DNA of 64,000 nucleotides from Terfezia claveryi (GCA_015179025.1 WHUX01000098.1:124001-188000); one strand, 5' to 3'. Shown: positions 34,408 to 46,240, counted from the stretch's first letter. The notes: generated from the sequence alone by a model not told the origin. Program-made: numbers and translations.

Positions 34408-35088
34408 TGTAATGGAGAACGTTATTTCATTGCTTATATAATTGATTATATACTTTTGTATTTCCTATATTACTACTATGTTTATGTAACTAAGCCTCTC
34501 GGTTGAAGGACTAGCCTTCTACCACCTCCTATTGCTTTATAAGCGTCCATAGCACGCGGAATCTGCCATGGGAAGTTCCATGGCACTTGCCATATGAAGA
34601 CACCCTCATTATGGCCGCGTGACCTCTGTTTAAGGAGTGTGACTCATTACTATGGCCACATGACCATCGTTTATGGCGTGTGACTCATTACTATGGCCAC
34701 ATGACCCCTTTTGTACAGCGCACCACCTTCTGGTGTGCCACCCTTTATTGTATTTATTTCCTTAGTCATCAGATCTCAGAGGAGTATAAATAGGCCGCTG
34801 GATTCCCTCTGGAATCCACAAGAAAGACAAGAAGCAACCAAGCAAGCCTTCAGAGCAAGCAAGCCTATATTCCGATCAGATCAAGATCATATAGCTTAGA
34901 TAGCACAAATCATATAAGATAGATTACACCAGTTAATTACTGTTCCCTTCGGGAACGTCCCACATAGTAATCTCCCTACCTTTCTGAGGTCTTACCTCAG
35001 CAGAACCGAAATACACAAACGTCCGTGCCTACGGATATAGATTGTATAAACGGTACCGAATGAATACTGTCTAGTACCATTCATTACA
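34408..35088 (+). repeat. Element D 5' LTR
   Basis: Starts TGTAATGGAGAACG and ends ATTCATTACA. It carries tandem blocks of CTCATTACTATGGCCACATG (about 34648-34705), a TATA box and small hairpins such as TTCCCTTCGGGAA downstream of the presumed start of transcription. Confidence 0.96.
34785..34792 (+). promoter_or_regulatory. TATA box in element D 5' LTR
   Basis: TATAAATA in the context GGAGTATAAATAGGCC, placed mid-LTR at the expected U3/R side. The same box is at 43073-43080 in the other LTR. Confidence 0.75.
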
Positions 35089-35355
35089 TTTTTTTTAACT
35101 CACTTACCTAATCTTTACTCTTAAATCCAAGGCCTAATCAACCTTCGGATACCTTTATTACACTCATGCAAGTGTATACAATTCGACACCCAAATGCACA
35201 TATAAAATCAATATCGTTATTCAACTAGCTAGCTAAAAAAAAATCCAACAAACAAGACATCAGACTCTCAACTGCAGTACATCAACAAAAGACTTAGAAG
35301 CAAGCTAAGTAGAGCTTTAACGGGCAGTGGTATCCTACATTAAACAATCCCACTC

Positions 35356-36102
35356 TCATTCATAACACTTTTCCCAATAAGATCGATAACTCATCTTGCA
35401 CTCCTGGCAACCGCCATTACATCTGTACCTATAAATCCAGTACACTATTGAAAAACCGGCCCCCCAGGTCCCAGGAATAATTGGTCTAAACAACCAAGCG
35501 TCACAATCCCAAGGCTCAAATCTCGCTGCCTCCACTGCAGCCATTTCCTCCAGAAAAGAATTACCTCCATCAGAACCTTCCTTAGGCCCAGACATCTCTA
35601 CCAATACCTCTGCGCCCCCAACGTCTACCTCAACACACCAATCAGAAAACGTGACACTCTTGCCGGAAGAACTAGAACTAGATTCTAGACCAGTAGACGA
35701 AGAAAAACCAGGACCATAAGAAACATCAGGATCCTGACATCCAGCCTCACCAGCCTCGTGAGCCACCGAGCCAACAGAACCGTCAGTCGAACAGAGATCA
35801 TAAGGATCATCAGCCACCACACCATCAGCACAGAAAGGTGCCAAAGAAGAAAAGTAACTTGACGATCGTATCGCATAACCAGCTGCATTTGGTTGCGGAC
35901 AGACGACAAAATCAGACATAATGGCATCTGAACTTAGTAAGAAGACTAAGAGGTCGAGATGGTTAACTATGTTACCTAAAGATATTAAGAAATTAGTAGA
36001 AGAAACTCCCAGAAAGACCAGATTTATAATTCCTAACACAGAAGGGGAAATAAATCTACCTATCGATATAGAAATAGGAGAACCAGATAGAGCAGGAACC
36101 AA
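35356..36102 (-). other. Antisense open frame in the element D leader
   Basis: An uninterrupted 248-residue frame runs antisense through most of the leader and into the first ~180 bp of gag. It has a Ser-rich centre (GLESSSSSSGKSVTF) and an aromatic/Cys-rich C-terminus (IVYWIYRYRCNGGCQECK). No family was recognised. It may be a chance by-product of base composition, but its length and the absence of sense-strand coding over 35356-35920 deserve mention. Confidence 0.3.
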
Positions 36103-37612
36103 ACTATATTTTAGTATGGCTTTACCTCTCGCACCAGAAGAATTTTGGAACAGACATCTTCCAACAATTGAGGAGATTTTGAAATATACTCGCTCAATGG
36201 GACATGCCCAACAGTATCATCCTGATGATACTCGACTCTTGATGGAAGCCATAGCAAAACACTACTTATGGCTAACGCCTTACCCATTCAAAGAAGAAGA
36301 CTTAGAAATGAACACATTTTTAAGTAAAGAATTAAGGAAACCTGTTGTTCCACTTTTAAGGAAACCGAATTGGATAATAAATAACTGGGAAGAAATAATG
36401 GCATTCATGATGAGTGGCACTCATCTAGAAGAATCAGCACATACCGCGGAGGATTTTTTCAATCCTAGCAAAGAACTTCCAGGAGCGTTCCTGAGAACAC
36501 CAAAAGATCAATCGAAAGGCAAAGGTCGAGCACCTGAGACACCAGAAAGGAGGACTGGGTCAGCCAAAGAACCAGACGACAAAGACCAACCACCAGAAGA
36601 TATAGAATTACCAGAAGACGATGATGATCTAGATACAGGACTAGACCAACAGAAGCAGAAAACACAAGGAGGAGGACGAGACCCCGATGATAGCGGAGAT
36701 GATAGCTCGGACTCTGATAAGGCATCGTCAGTTGCAAGTCAAACTCTTAAAAGAAAACCCAAACGAGGAAAATCAGTTGAACACCAGCAATGGGAATCTA
36801 CAACAGGAATGGTTACAACGGGTAACCATAAAGCAACGAATGCTTTAAAAGGAATAAAGATTGATATGCCAGAAAAATTAAGAGGAGAAGACAAAAAATG
36901 GCAAGACTCACAATATTTTGACTCTTGGGCCACAGCAATACAACGTTGGTTTGTTCTCAAAAGAATAGATTTAGAAGGCGCTTCAGCTCTGGAAATTGTT
37001 GGATTCAGAATGGAAGGGAGCGCGCTCACTACTTATAATCAATTCCTAAGAGAAAAAGGAAAGAATGCGACATTCTTTGGATTCATACTAGCGCTAAGGG
37101 ATTTTCTGATACCCTCTACTAGTAAGGACATTTTGTGGAAACGATGGGAGACAACCACACCCTACAAGGACGGATGTCACATAGGAATCAAACAGTTTGC
37201 CAACTGGCTTACTGAAATGCAAATCAAATTGATTGACAAGGATGGTAACCAATCAATATCGCAGGAAGTAAAAAGAAGAAAGTTTCTTAATCACCTGCCG
37301 CCATATATGTCAGCTACATTAATTCCTTTAATTAAAGAAGAATGGTCATATGATCAGCTCGTGCATCAAGTGGAGTCATATGAAGCTTCCAAAATAGATA
37401 ATGCCCCACCATCCACAACAAATACATCCCAACGACAACACCCTCGGAATGAAAATCGAAGTCACGGTCCACGCAGGGACCAGAATCAACGACAAAAAAC
37501 AGGATTTAATCCTAGCAGCAATCCCAACACCAAACACAGAAAATCGGAAGGACTCAGATTGGGACACCATCACAAAAAAATTGGATCAGAAGACGAAGAT
37601 GCAATTAATTAA
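35921..37612 (+). CDS. Element D Gag
   Basis: A 563-residue frame starting at the first ATG after an 832-bp leader. The N-terminal ~170 residues are unlike standard Gag and may be lineage-specific. Residues ~190-300 are acidic, charged and low complexity (PEDDDDLDTGLD; DSGDDSSDSDKASS). From ~320 comes the conserved capsid region (KWQDSQYFDSWATAIQRWF; LWKRWETTTPYKDGCHIGIK). The zinc knuckle CLWCWNPGHSYKDC lies just beyond the stop in another frame (37624-37665), so a one-base indel near 37530 has probably cut it off from Gag; programmed frameshifting is the alternative. Confidence 0.85.
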   Translation: MASELSKKTKRSRWLTMLPKDIKKLVEETPRKTRFIIPNTEGEINLPIDIEIGEPDRAGTKLYFSMALPLAPEEFWNRHLPTIEEILKYTRSMGHAQQYHPDDTRLLMEAIAKHYLWLTPYPFKEEDLEMNTFLSKELRKPVVPLLRKPNWIINNWEEIMAFMMSGTHLEESAHTAEDFFNPSKELPGAFLRTPKDQSKGKGRAPETPERRTGSAKEPDDKDQPPEDIELPEDDDDLDTGLDQQKQKTQGGGRDPDDSGDDSSDSDKASSVASQTLKRKPKRGKSVEHQQWESTTGMVTTGNHKATNALKGIKIDMPEKLRGEDKKWQDSQYFDSWATAIQRWFVLKRIDLEGASALEIVGFRMEGSALTTYNQFLREKGKNATFFGFILALRDFLIPSTSKDILWKRWETTTPYKDGCHIGIKQFANWLTEMQIKLIDKDGNQSISQEVKRRKFLNHLPPYMSATLIPLIKEEWSYDQLVHQVESYEASKIDNAPPSTTNTSQRQHPRNENRSHGPRRDQNQRQKTGFNPSSNPNTKHRKSEGLRLGHHHKKIGSEDEDAIN

Positions 37613-40327
37613 AGACAAGAAATGTCTATGGTGTTGGAACCCTGGACACTCCTACAAGGACTGTAGGAAACGAAAAAATAAGGTACCCATGCGTACAGCC
37701 GCACAAGATTTAGCTATGCCGATAGCTACTAAGTATAAAAACAACAAGGATAAAATCAAGGAACGACCCTTGTCAAGACAGGTACCAGATTTTAGTAAGG
37801 TATTCGTTAGAGCTAATGAACACCCCGCACTAGCTTTAATTGATCTCCAAACGAAGGGAGGAGACTTAATCAATTCTCAATTCGTACACCTGTACAAAAT
37901 ACCGACTAGAAGTATCGAGAAGAAATCATTAAGTACTGCAATTAAAGGCTCAAAGGGAACGATAGACAAAGCTTGTACTATCAAACTTGATTGGATAGGT
38001 TATGTAGAAGAACGAACGTTCTATGTAGCTCATTTGACTGGATGGGACATGATACTAGGAGAACCTGCTCTCAGCAAAGTACAAGCAATAATTCCTGCCC
38101 ATCAGGAACCAGTTACTATCCAACCGGAAAACATTCCACAATTCCAGCTAAGTGTATGGAAGGGATCTAGAACCATAGCGAATGGTATAAGATCAGCGTA
38201 TACACAGGTCAGCTGTGAATCAGTCACAGATTATAGTGAACCGGATAATTGGGAAAATATTAGTGATGCGGAAGAAACTGATTCAGAAAGAGAACTCGTG
38301 ACAGCTGTTTCAATGGTACAGAAACAATTCAACCCTGTAACGGAGTTTCCCTTATTATTTCCCAAGACAATTCCATGGGAATTACCCCCACTAAGAAAAA
38401 TTAATCACTCTATCAAACCAAAAGCAGGAGCTACTTGGATACCAAAATGGCGACCCTCAGGAAATCGATTTAGACAACAAATCCATGACAAATTAGTCGA
38501 AGAAGAAGCATCAGGTCATATATATAGAGTAGAAAATGACACAAATGCTGTAGTCATGTTCACTATCCCTAAACGAGATAAGCCGGAAGAAGCCAGACAT
38601 GTCAATGATTGTCGAGACCGCAATTTAGCTGTCGAACCGGACTACACCCCATTGCCAGATATCAATGAAGCTATTGAACTAGTAGCGGAGAATCCCATTT
38701 GGACTAAGGTCGACTTAGCAACGGATTTTTTAATATCAGGAACGATGAAGAATCTGAGCAACACTCTACCTTTTTATGTCACATGGGATATTTCAGAAGT
38801 AGAGTTATGCAACAAGGGGATCATAACACACCTGCTACCATGGTTCGCTTATGCATGAAATTTTCAAGGACATGGTCTATAAAAGTTTAATCAGCTATAT
38901 TGATGATATTATTATATTCTCTAAAATGTATGAAGAACATGTAGAATTGTTGAAGAAAGTACTTCAAGTCTACAGGACAAGAAATTTATCTTAAAGAAAG
39001 CAAATGCCAGTTCTTTACTCTAAGATTGGAAATCTTAGGACACGTTTTGACATCAGATGGATTACATGTAGACCCGAAGAAGAGGACTACTATATTAACA
39101 TTTCCAACTCCTACAAGAAAAAAGGATCTTAGAGGATTCCTTGGAATCGTTAATTATCTCAGCAGATTTATTCCTGACTTGGCATCGTATGCAAGCACCC
39201 TGTCAGAACTGCAAGGAGAAGCAAAGAAATGGGAATGGACAGATACTCATAACGCAGCGTTTGAAAAACTTAAGGAACTCGTAAATTCCCCACATGTTTT
39301 AAAACCCTGGAATAATGAATCTACTGAGCCCAAATATTTAGTCTGTGATGCTAGTGATGTAGGACTAGGATCTTGGATAGGTCAAGGACCGTTGACGCAC
39401 ATCAGACCATCATGCTTCCACTCTAGAAAATTTAATCCAGCACAACTCAATTATCCTACCTTTCAAAAGGAATTATTAGCGATTATTGACTCATTAAAAT
39501 TTTTTGAAGCACAATTGAGAGGTCACAAGTTCACTATCCTTACCGACCACAAACCGTTAGTAACCTTCCATACTCAAACGCCTGCAAGTCAAAAATTGAG
39601 GCGATGGCAAGATTACCTAATGGAATTTGATACAGACATACAGCATACCGCAGGAAAGGAAAATTTGATAGCAGACGCTCTATCAAGAAAGCATAAATAC
39701 TTGGACACTCCCACCACCGAGGACGATTATATCTCCAACAGCATCGATCCTCCTAACCGTACCTACAACCGCAACATCTCTACCAACGCTTTAAGAACTT
39801 TCTACTCACCAGAAACCTCTACTCAGAACAATATGGTTTCTCGCGGAGCTATCAATTTCAAGCATGTCGACTGCGACTTCAACAAATGTCGTGGAAGAGC
39901 CGAAGAACTTGGACACCATATCTTCTGTCCATACTTCGAGGGCATACAGGATGAAGAAAGCGAATATGATATGATGAAGGAAGAAGAGTCCTCAGACGAT
40001 GAGACTCTATCCACTATACCGGAAGAAGTTTTCAGCGGGTATGATCGTGTACCCAATATAAACAAGAACAAACCCTTAACAGTTCTTGGACTAAATTATA
40101 GGCCTCCATCTTCTGAAAGCACACAACAAAAAACCCTCGCTCCTGAAGAAGCGAAAGAAATTGCTATCGACCTGGCTCATAGCAATTGGCAACAATACAA
40201 AAGGATGTACTGGTCCTTTTGCCGCGATTTTTACTGTCCAGTTCATGGCAGCTCCCACGCCATGAACAACCGCATGTTCACCATTGAAACATGTGCAATT
40301 GCAACCACCACGGACATGGCAGTTTGA
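37530..40327 (+). pseudogene. Element D Pol: protease-like, RT, RNase H and an extra Cys/His segment
   Basis: In frame 3 after the Gag frameshift come the zinc knuckle, a degraded retropepsin-like region (ALIDLQTKGGDLINSQFV, where DSGA is expected) and the start of RT (WTKVDLATDF) to the stop at 38858. The RT then passes through other frames: MGYFRSRVMQQGDH in frame 2, and MHEIFKDMVYKSLISYIDD in frame 1, with catalytic YIDD at 38896-38907. The frame from 39026 gives the rest: thumb (GHVLTSDGLHVDPKK), RNase H (CDASDVGLGSWIG; TDHKPL) and HTAGKENLIADALSRK. A ~200-residue acidic, Cys/His-containing extension (DCDFNKCRGRAEELGHHIFC; WSFCRDFYCPVHGSSH) continues the frame to 40327. At least three frameshifts make it non-functional. 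Confidence 0.88.
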
Positions 40328-40981
40328 ACTGTGACCTGACAGCCTCAGTTCTTAAGAAGGAGAAGGAATTCTTACGACTCGTATTGGGCATATCTTATCC
40401 GCAAATGAGCCTCAAAAGGAACTAGCACCAGTACAACAAACGCCAGCTTATCCACCTCCACCAGCTCTCAGCCGTGAAGAAGCTATCCAGGAAATCAGAG
40501 AATGGGCAAAAAGATGGATTGCCAACAAGCCGACACAACCCACTCTCCAACCCAACATTCAGTTCAGTAACCCTACCGAACAGATGAGCAACCGACAAAT
40601 GGAACAGGAGATCATGAATACTCCTGTTGCCCCACAACAACCATGGAATGCACCTCAACAACCAGCTGCAACCGCTAGCAGCAGCAACGCAATTCCAATC
40701 AACACCGCTGCCGTCACCACTCATTCTAAAAAGCGAGTAGCCATTGACGAAGATCTACCCTCTTTCATTCAAGACACCAAGACCTCCCGATAGCGTTGTG
40801 ATTTCTGTAAGTTCCAGGACATAATGCTTCTACATGCAAGGAGAAGAAACCCACCATCAATGACTTCAACACAAGGATCGAACCGACCCTCAACAAGCTC
40901 ATTGAAGAGAAGCACATCAGCGATGGATTTGAAGACGACAAGGACTACTTCATCACATACTAGCTTGACCAAGGAACAGGT
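40328..40981 (+). other. Element D spacer between RNase H and integrase
   Basis: Encodes Pro/Gln-rich low-complexity pieces (PPPPALSREEAIQEIREWAK; APQQPWNAPQQPAATASSSN) in broken frames, ending before the integrase frame. It appears to be a continuation of the non-canonical insert between RNase H and integrase. Confidence 0.6.
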
Positions 40982-42667
40982 ATGAAAGCCGCATATCAAT
41001 CATGCATGAGAGTATGTCCTATCTGGAAGAACTATTATGATACCTTTGTGAATCGTAAGGATCATAGAAGAAAAGACGGATTTTTGTATGTCAAGAACCG
41101 ACAAGGACAATGGAGACTAGTCTTGCCCTCTACTTTTAACATCGAAGGTAAGAACTATCTCGAATTGGTTATTAAAGACGCACATGAAGCAACCGCTCAT
41201 GGTGGTATTGAAAAAACGATGAAATATCTTACTGACCGATATGATTGCCAGTCCTTTGCAGAACCAACTAAGGACTATATCAGAAGTTGTGATACTTATC
41301 AACGGACAAAGTATTCCAACAAGGCACCACTTGGACTCGTAACCCCATTACATGTACCAAGCAGGCCATAGACTGACATATCGATGGATTTTCTTAAAGT
41401 AGCACCTGTGTTTACTAAGTGTTCAATTTTGTAACCGAATATTCCTATTGAAGAAGATCATGTAGTTTGTATTTCACGACTTTGGACGATTGTTGATAGA
41501 CAATCAGGATTCAAGTTTCTTATTCCTGTCTCAGATAATTTCACAGCAGAACAATGTACTGCTACCTTTGATACTCATGTAGTCCCGACTATGGGATACC
41601 CTTTCTATATTGGTTTTGACCGTGACACTCTTTTTATGTCAACGCACTTTCAAGATTGGGCTAGGAATAAAGGAATCAAGTCGGAACCATCCACCGCATA
41701 TCGTCCATGTGCAGACGGACAATCGGAAATTGTGAACAAAGAAATTCTACAAGTAGCAAGAGCCTGTAAAATCGAAGGATTTGATTGGCTACAGAAACTA
41801 CCAGAGATACAGTTGAAACTTAACTCTAGGTATAATGCCGCTAGACAGAATAGTCCCTTTTCCACACTATTTGGATTTAATGCACATCTTGGCGTATCGA
41901 TACTTCCATACCCCATTAATGCATATGTACCAGCAAATGAACGTCATGAGGTAACATCTAAAAACCTATATGACGCCAAGAAGACTCAAGCATCTCAAGC
42001 GAACAAACGACTACCCAATACAGCCAAATTTTCAGTCGGACAACAGGTTATGCTTTTCTCAGAAAATATCAACCTATCGAACATCTCACCCAAACTCAAA
42101 CCAAAATGGCTAGGCCCATTTCCCATTATTTCTAGTAATCGGAAACGCAATAATTATAGCCTAGACCTATCCAGTCAACCTGACCTCCACCTCATATATA
42201 ATACTTTTCATATCAGTAAACTTAAACCCTACTATAAAAACGATCCTACCCAGTTCCCTCATAGACAAACTCAGGAACCAGGACCAATTCAAGACGATCG
42301 TTATGAAGTTGAAAAGGTGTTAGAATTCAGAACAGCTCCTCGAACTGGAGAAAGACAATATAAGGTCAGATGGCTTGGATACTTACCTAAACATGATTCC
42401 TGGGTAAATGCCAAGAATATCACTACCGAAATTCTTCAAGACTTCTGGACGACCGGAAGTATGGAAGACACATTCAAGAGACGTCGAAGAACTAAAGGAA
42501 AACAAGGACCACGAACCAGAGATAAGACCCGAGCTCTCATCCAACAAGAACGAGATAGAATCATGAGTCAAGGAAATACTAAGGATATTCATGTTAATGC
42601 TAATGTATTAACAATGCATCAAATCTTAGGATGTATGGAAACCAATATGGCAGAGCGAAGGAAGTAA
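40982..42667 (+). pseudogene. Element D integrase with C-terminal chromodomain
   Basis: One reading frame runs from 40982 to 42667, broken by a TAG at 41369-41371 (where Trp of the PWxxISMDFL motif is expected) and a TAA shortly after 41430. The HHCC zinc region has HEATAHGG but its last Cys is Tyr (SCDTYQ for CDxC), a G-to-A change. The core shows the three acidic positions: IVDRQSGF, GFDRDTLFMS and DGQSEIVNKE. After the GPY-like region (PKWLGPFPI) comes a chromodomain at about residues 455-510 of the frame (DRYEVEKVLEFR; YKVRWLGYLPKHDSWVNA), which in such elements targets integration to methylated histone H3 chromatin. The C-terminus is basic and Arg-rich. Confidence 0.9.
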
Positions 42668-42695
42668 GGATAGGAAATCCTTGTATGTGGGGAAG

Positions 42696-43376
42696 TGTAA
42701 TGGAGAATGTTATTTCATTGCTTATATAATTGATTATATACTTTTGTATTTCGTATATTACTACTATGTTTATGTAACTAAGCCTCTCGGTTGAAGGACT
42801 AGCCTTCTACCACCTCCTATTGCTTTATAAGCGTCCATAGCACGCGGAATCTGCCATGGGAAGTTCCATGGCACTTGCCATATGAAGACACCCTCATTAT
42901 GGCTGCGTGACCTCTGTTTAAGGCGTGTGACTCATTACTATGGCCACATGACCATCGTTTATGGCGTGTGACTCATTACTATGGCCACATGACCCCTTTT
43001 GTACAGCGCACCACCTTCTGGTGTGCCACCCTTTATTGTATTTATTTCCTTAGTCATCAGATCTCAGAGGAGTATAAATAGGCCGCTGGATTCCCTCTGG
43101 AATCCACAAGAAAGACAAGAAGCAACCAAGCAAGCCTTCAGAGCAAGCAAGCCTATATTCCAATCAGATCAAGATCATATAGCTTAGATAGCACAAATCA
43201 TATAAGATAGATTACACCAGTTAATTACTGTTCCCTTCGGGAACGTCCCACATAGTAATCTCCCTACCCTTCTGAGGTCTTACCTCAGCAGAACCGAAAT
43301 ACACAAACGTCCGTGCCTATGGATATAGATTGTATAAAGGGTACCGAATGAATACTGTCTAGTACCATTTATTACA
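42696..43376 (+). repeat. Element D 3' LTR
   Basis: Same length as the 5' LTR (681 bp), with about nine substitutions by eye, and followed by the target duplication ATGAG. Confidence 0.96.
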
Positions 43377-43823
43377 ATGAGTCTCGATGCATATAAAATA
43401 AAGAAAGAAATGCAGAATTAGAATAGTCTTATATATAGGCCTCAAGGAGATCAATATTATGCCAACCTGCAACTGTATTATGGGATAGTAGGTACTAGTC
43501 AAAAGCAATAACTTCTTGCATAGTTAACAAGCTTTCTCATAATCATTCTCCTCTTCTAATGAAGATGCTAATATATAGGCACATATGGTATTTTTAGCTT
43601 CAGTTTTAATTTGATATAAGAGCTTGAGCTTTTTTCATTATTTAACGTATAATTGTAGATAGTGGTTACCTTATATATGATAAAAGATTCTATAGACTCT
43701 TATTGACCATCACTATTAATTAGCTACTAGCATACTGAAGAGGTACATAGTATATATATGACCTTCATTAGATATATATTATCCGGACAGGGGAACGTAT
43801 GCTCATAACTAATATATACTTAT

Positions 43824-44267
43824 TGTAACGATGGCTCTGGAGACAAGGCGACCAAGGGGTACGCCGGGGCAAGGGCAAGGCTAGGGTGACACTCACGTAG
43901 GAACACTACGTGTGCGACTAGAGGAAAAGGCTAGGACGGGGGCAAGGGCGAGGGCGAGAGAGGCAGTGGGCAAGGGACACGAGACATGCGGAGGCAGTTG
44001 CCGCGTGTGTCAGAGAGAGGCAGCTGTGCTACAGAGCTGTTCACGAGACAAGGGGGTGCACAAGGGAGGTGCACAAGCGCTGGGAGAGGCAAGGTCCTGT
44101 ATTGGATATACAAGACGTTGGATGGGGATCCAACAAGAGTGCGAGAGCCGGGGTCTATATATACATAGTGACCTAATAGACTTTCCGACAATAACGACAA
44201 CAAAGAACGCTAGACAACGACAACCCAACAACGACAACCCGAAGGTCAAGGGAAGATGGTTGTGATA
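43824..44267 (-). repeat. Element A 3' LTR
   Basis: Plus-strand TGTAACGATGGC to GTTGTGATA. It holds the stem-loop GTTGGATGGGGATCCAAC (44117-44134), upstream of a TATATATACATAG core on the plus strand. Confidence 0.94.
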
Positions 44268-44439
44268 CTATCCCCTCTTTAGGCAGGACCTCCAGCGACA
44301 AGAATGAAACAACAAGCCCCAACTCCAAACAACAACAATAATAACCATAACCCATATGACCTGGCCCTGACCCTGAACTTATGACAAAAACGACAACTTT
44401 AACTCCAACTCCAAATGATAAGAACAAAAGTAGGATGAG

Positions 44440-46011
44440 GTATTATTCGACAGGGTGGGGCTTTCCGGAGTAATGCTGGTGGAATAGGGCCACTAGATCA
44501 GGGGCGTTTTCCAGGTCCTCCGCAGGCTGCCAGGTTGTCTCTTCATCCCCTAACCATTTGACCTTGTACTGAACTCGCCCATAGCACTTCCCGGAGTCCA
44601 GTACCTCCTCAACCTCCTACTCCTCTTCACCTGCAATCACCACGAGAGGAGGTGGGGGATGCTTTTGCCCTGGAAGGGGATCGTCTGTGGCTGGTTCAAT
44701 CTCTGAGACGTAGATAACAGGGTGGCGCTTGATATCTTTAGGGAACCTCAATCGGTAAGCATGGGTGCCTACGGCCGCCTCCACTGCGAACAGACCCAAA
44801 AACATGTAGTCGAGCTTGCGGGATGGCCATTCCGTCTGGAAATGCCAGCTAGAGAGCCATACCTTGTCTTCGGGCTAGTATCTTGGGGCTGGCAATCGTG
44901 ATCCATTGGCATACTCGGCTTGCCTGGCTTGGGCATATCCCAACTCAGTTTTCAGGGTAAGATGGAGTTCAGCGATTCTAGCTGCGAATTCTTTAGCTGG
45001 GGGATGGGCTTTCTGTGGGGGTGCTAAGGTATCTACGAATCAGGGGTGCCAATCGTAATTGGCTAGGAAGGGAGAGGTTTTGGAAGACTCCGAGAACTAG
45101 TTGTTGGCGGCAAATTCGAAGGTTGCCAGCAATGAGACCCAATTGTTCTGCTGGTAATTGACGAAAGCCCGTAGATACTGCTCTATAATGGCATTCATTC
45201 TTTCCGATTGGTCATCTGTTTGGGGGTGGTAGGCTGTTGACAGTTATACTTTGATCCTCAGGAGCTTACAGAATGCTTGCCAGAAATCTGAAGTGAACTG
45301 GGGGCCGCGGTCGGACATAATCGATTCAGGGAGGCCATGATACCGGAATACGTTGTTGAGGTAGAGGTCAGCTAGCTCCGGAGTGGAGCAGGTATCTCGG
45401 CAAGGTATAACATGCCTCATCTTCGTCAGTCGGTCTACTACCATTAGAATGGCATTGAACCCCGAGTCTTCTGGCAACCCAGTTACGAAGTCCATGGTCA
45501 GGTGTTGCCAAGGTCGATCTGGGATCTCTAGGGGTTTCAAGGTTCTGTAGGGGGCGTGGTGAGTAGGCTTCGATCTTTTACAGGTATGGCAGTTCCATAC
45601 ATACCTTTCTACATCTTTCCGCTGATCGATCCAAGTGTATTACCTGGCTAGCAGCTCTAGGGTTTTAGCTACTCCAGGGTGGCCAGCAGCTAGAATGTCA
45701 TGGTGCTCCCTAATCAGGCGGAGGTGCAGGTCCCCTTTTGGTACGTATAGCCGATCCAGGTGGTATAGGAGGCCATCCTGAACAGTGCACTCAGCTAGGG
45801 AGATCTTGATGTGGCGGCACTGGCCGGAATCTACCGCTCCAATAATGTCTTTGGCCAGGGGGTCATCCTCATATGCTGTTTTCACCTGTCACTGGAGGTT
45901 TCCATCATTAATATCGGCAAGGTCATTAGCTGATATATCCAGGTTTTCAGGTTTCAATACCACCTGGTTCTGATACTTAAGCCTTTCATCCCCCCCTTTA
46001 GGGAGATCTCC
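44440..46011 (-). pseudogene. Element A integrase and chromodomain
   Basis: On the minus strand the frame runs through the HHCC zinc finger (HHDILAAGHPGVAKTLELLA; WNCHTCKRSKPTHHAPY), the core ([54 protein letters not shown]), the GPY-type module and a chromodomain near 44470-44620 (EVEEVLDSGKCYGRVQYKVK; LGDEETTWQPAEDLE). It is interrupted by single stops at positions where B or C keep Gln or Trp (for example the LLAR-stop-YTWID, CAG to TAG or similar). Nearly all pieces share one frame, so the damage is mainly point mutation, as RIP produces. The nested element at 46014-48471 separates it from its RNase H. Confidence 0.92.
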
Positions 46012-46013
46012 TG

Positions 46014-46240
46014 CATCACCAAAAATATTATTTGCGTCCTGTGCGTCCGGACGCCTGGGACGCACAGGATGCATGGGAGACAAACTCAAGATCAGGATGC
46101 CAAATGCTCGGCGCGTGAGCGTCCGGACGCACTCGGACGGTGCTCGAGCGGTGCTCGCGCGCCTGGGACGCAACACATGCGCTTTGAAGATGCTCCCTCC
46201 TCTTGGAAGCAACATGGAACGGGCTGCTCGTCCCCAACGC
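46014..46240. repeat. Left subterminal GCGTCCGGACGC repeats
   Basis: The palindrome GCGTCCGGACGC or close variants occurs repeatedly within 230 bp (for example 46043-46052 and 46118-46130), with GGGACGCACAGGATGC nearby. The right end (48250-48460) has the same motif in more mutated form (GTCCAGACG, GTCCGGACGC). Subterminal motif clusters of this kind often serve as transposase binding sites; that role is inferred. Confidence 0.75.

Larger units (their letters stand above)
34408..43376 (+). mobile_element. Element D: full-length chromodomain Ty3/Gypsy retrotransposon
   Basis: Two 681-bp LTRs flank an 8.97-kb element, with a 5-bp target duplication ATGAG (34403-34407 and 43377-43381). The order gag, zinc knuckle, protease-like region, RT, RNase H, extra segment, integrase, chromodomain is that of a chromovirus-type Ty3/Gypsy element. 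About nine differences between LTRs by eye make it the youngest element in the window. Frameshifts in pol and two nonsense codons in the integrase frame show that this copy cannot act on its own. A purine run (TGTGGGGAAG, 42686-42695) just before the right LTR fits a polypurine tract; no clear tRNA primer site follows the left LTR. Confidence 0.96.

Noticed and set aside
34711..34899. 62-codon frame repeated in both element D LTRs
   Set aside because: It spans the TATA box and presumed transcription start; its repetition simply reflects the LTR pair.
37401..37612. Programmed +1 frameshift between Gag and Pol of element D
   Set aside because: The zinc knuckle itself falls after the shift and further frameshifts follow in RT, so mutation is simpler; no slippery site was evident.
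43912..44265. Open frames of ~117 codons in the element A LTRs (also 51958-52311)
   Set aside because: They lie entirely inside both LTR copies, opposite to the element's coding strand, and have low-complexity Arg/Ala-rich sequence.
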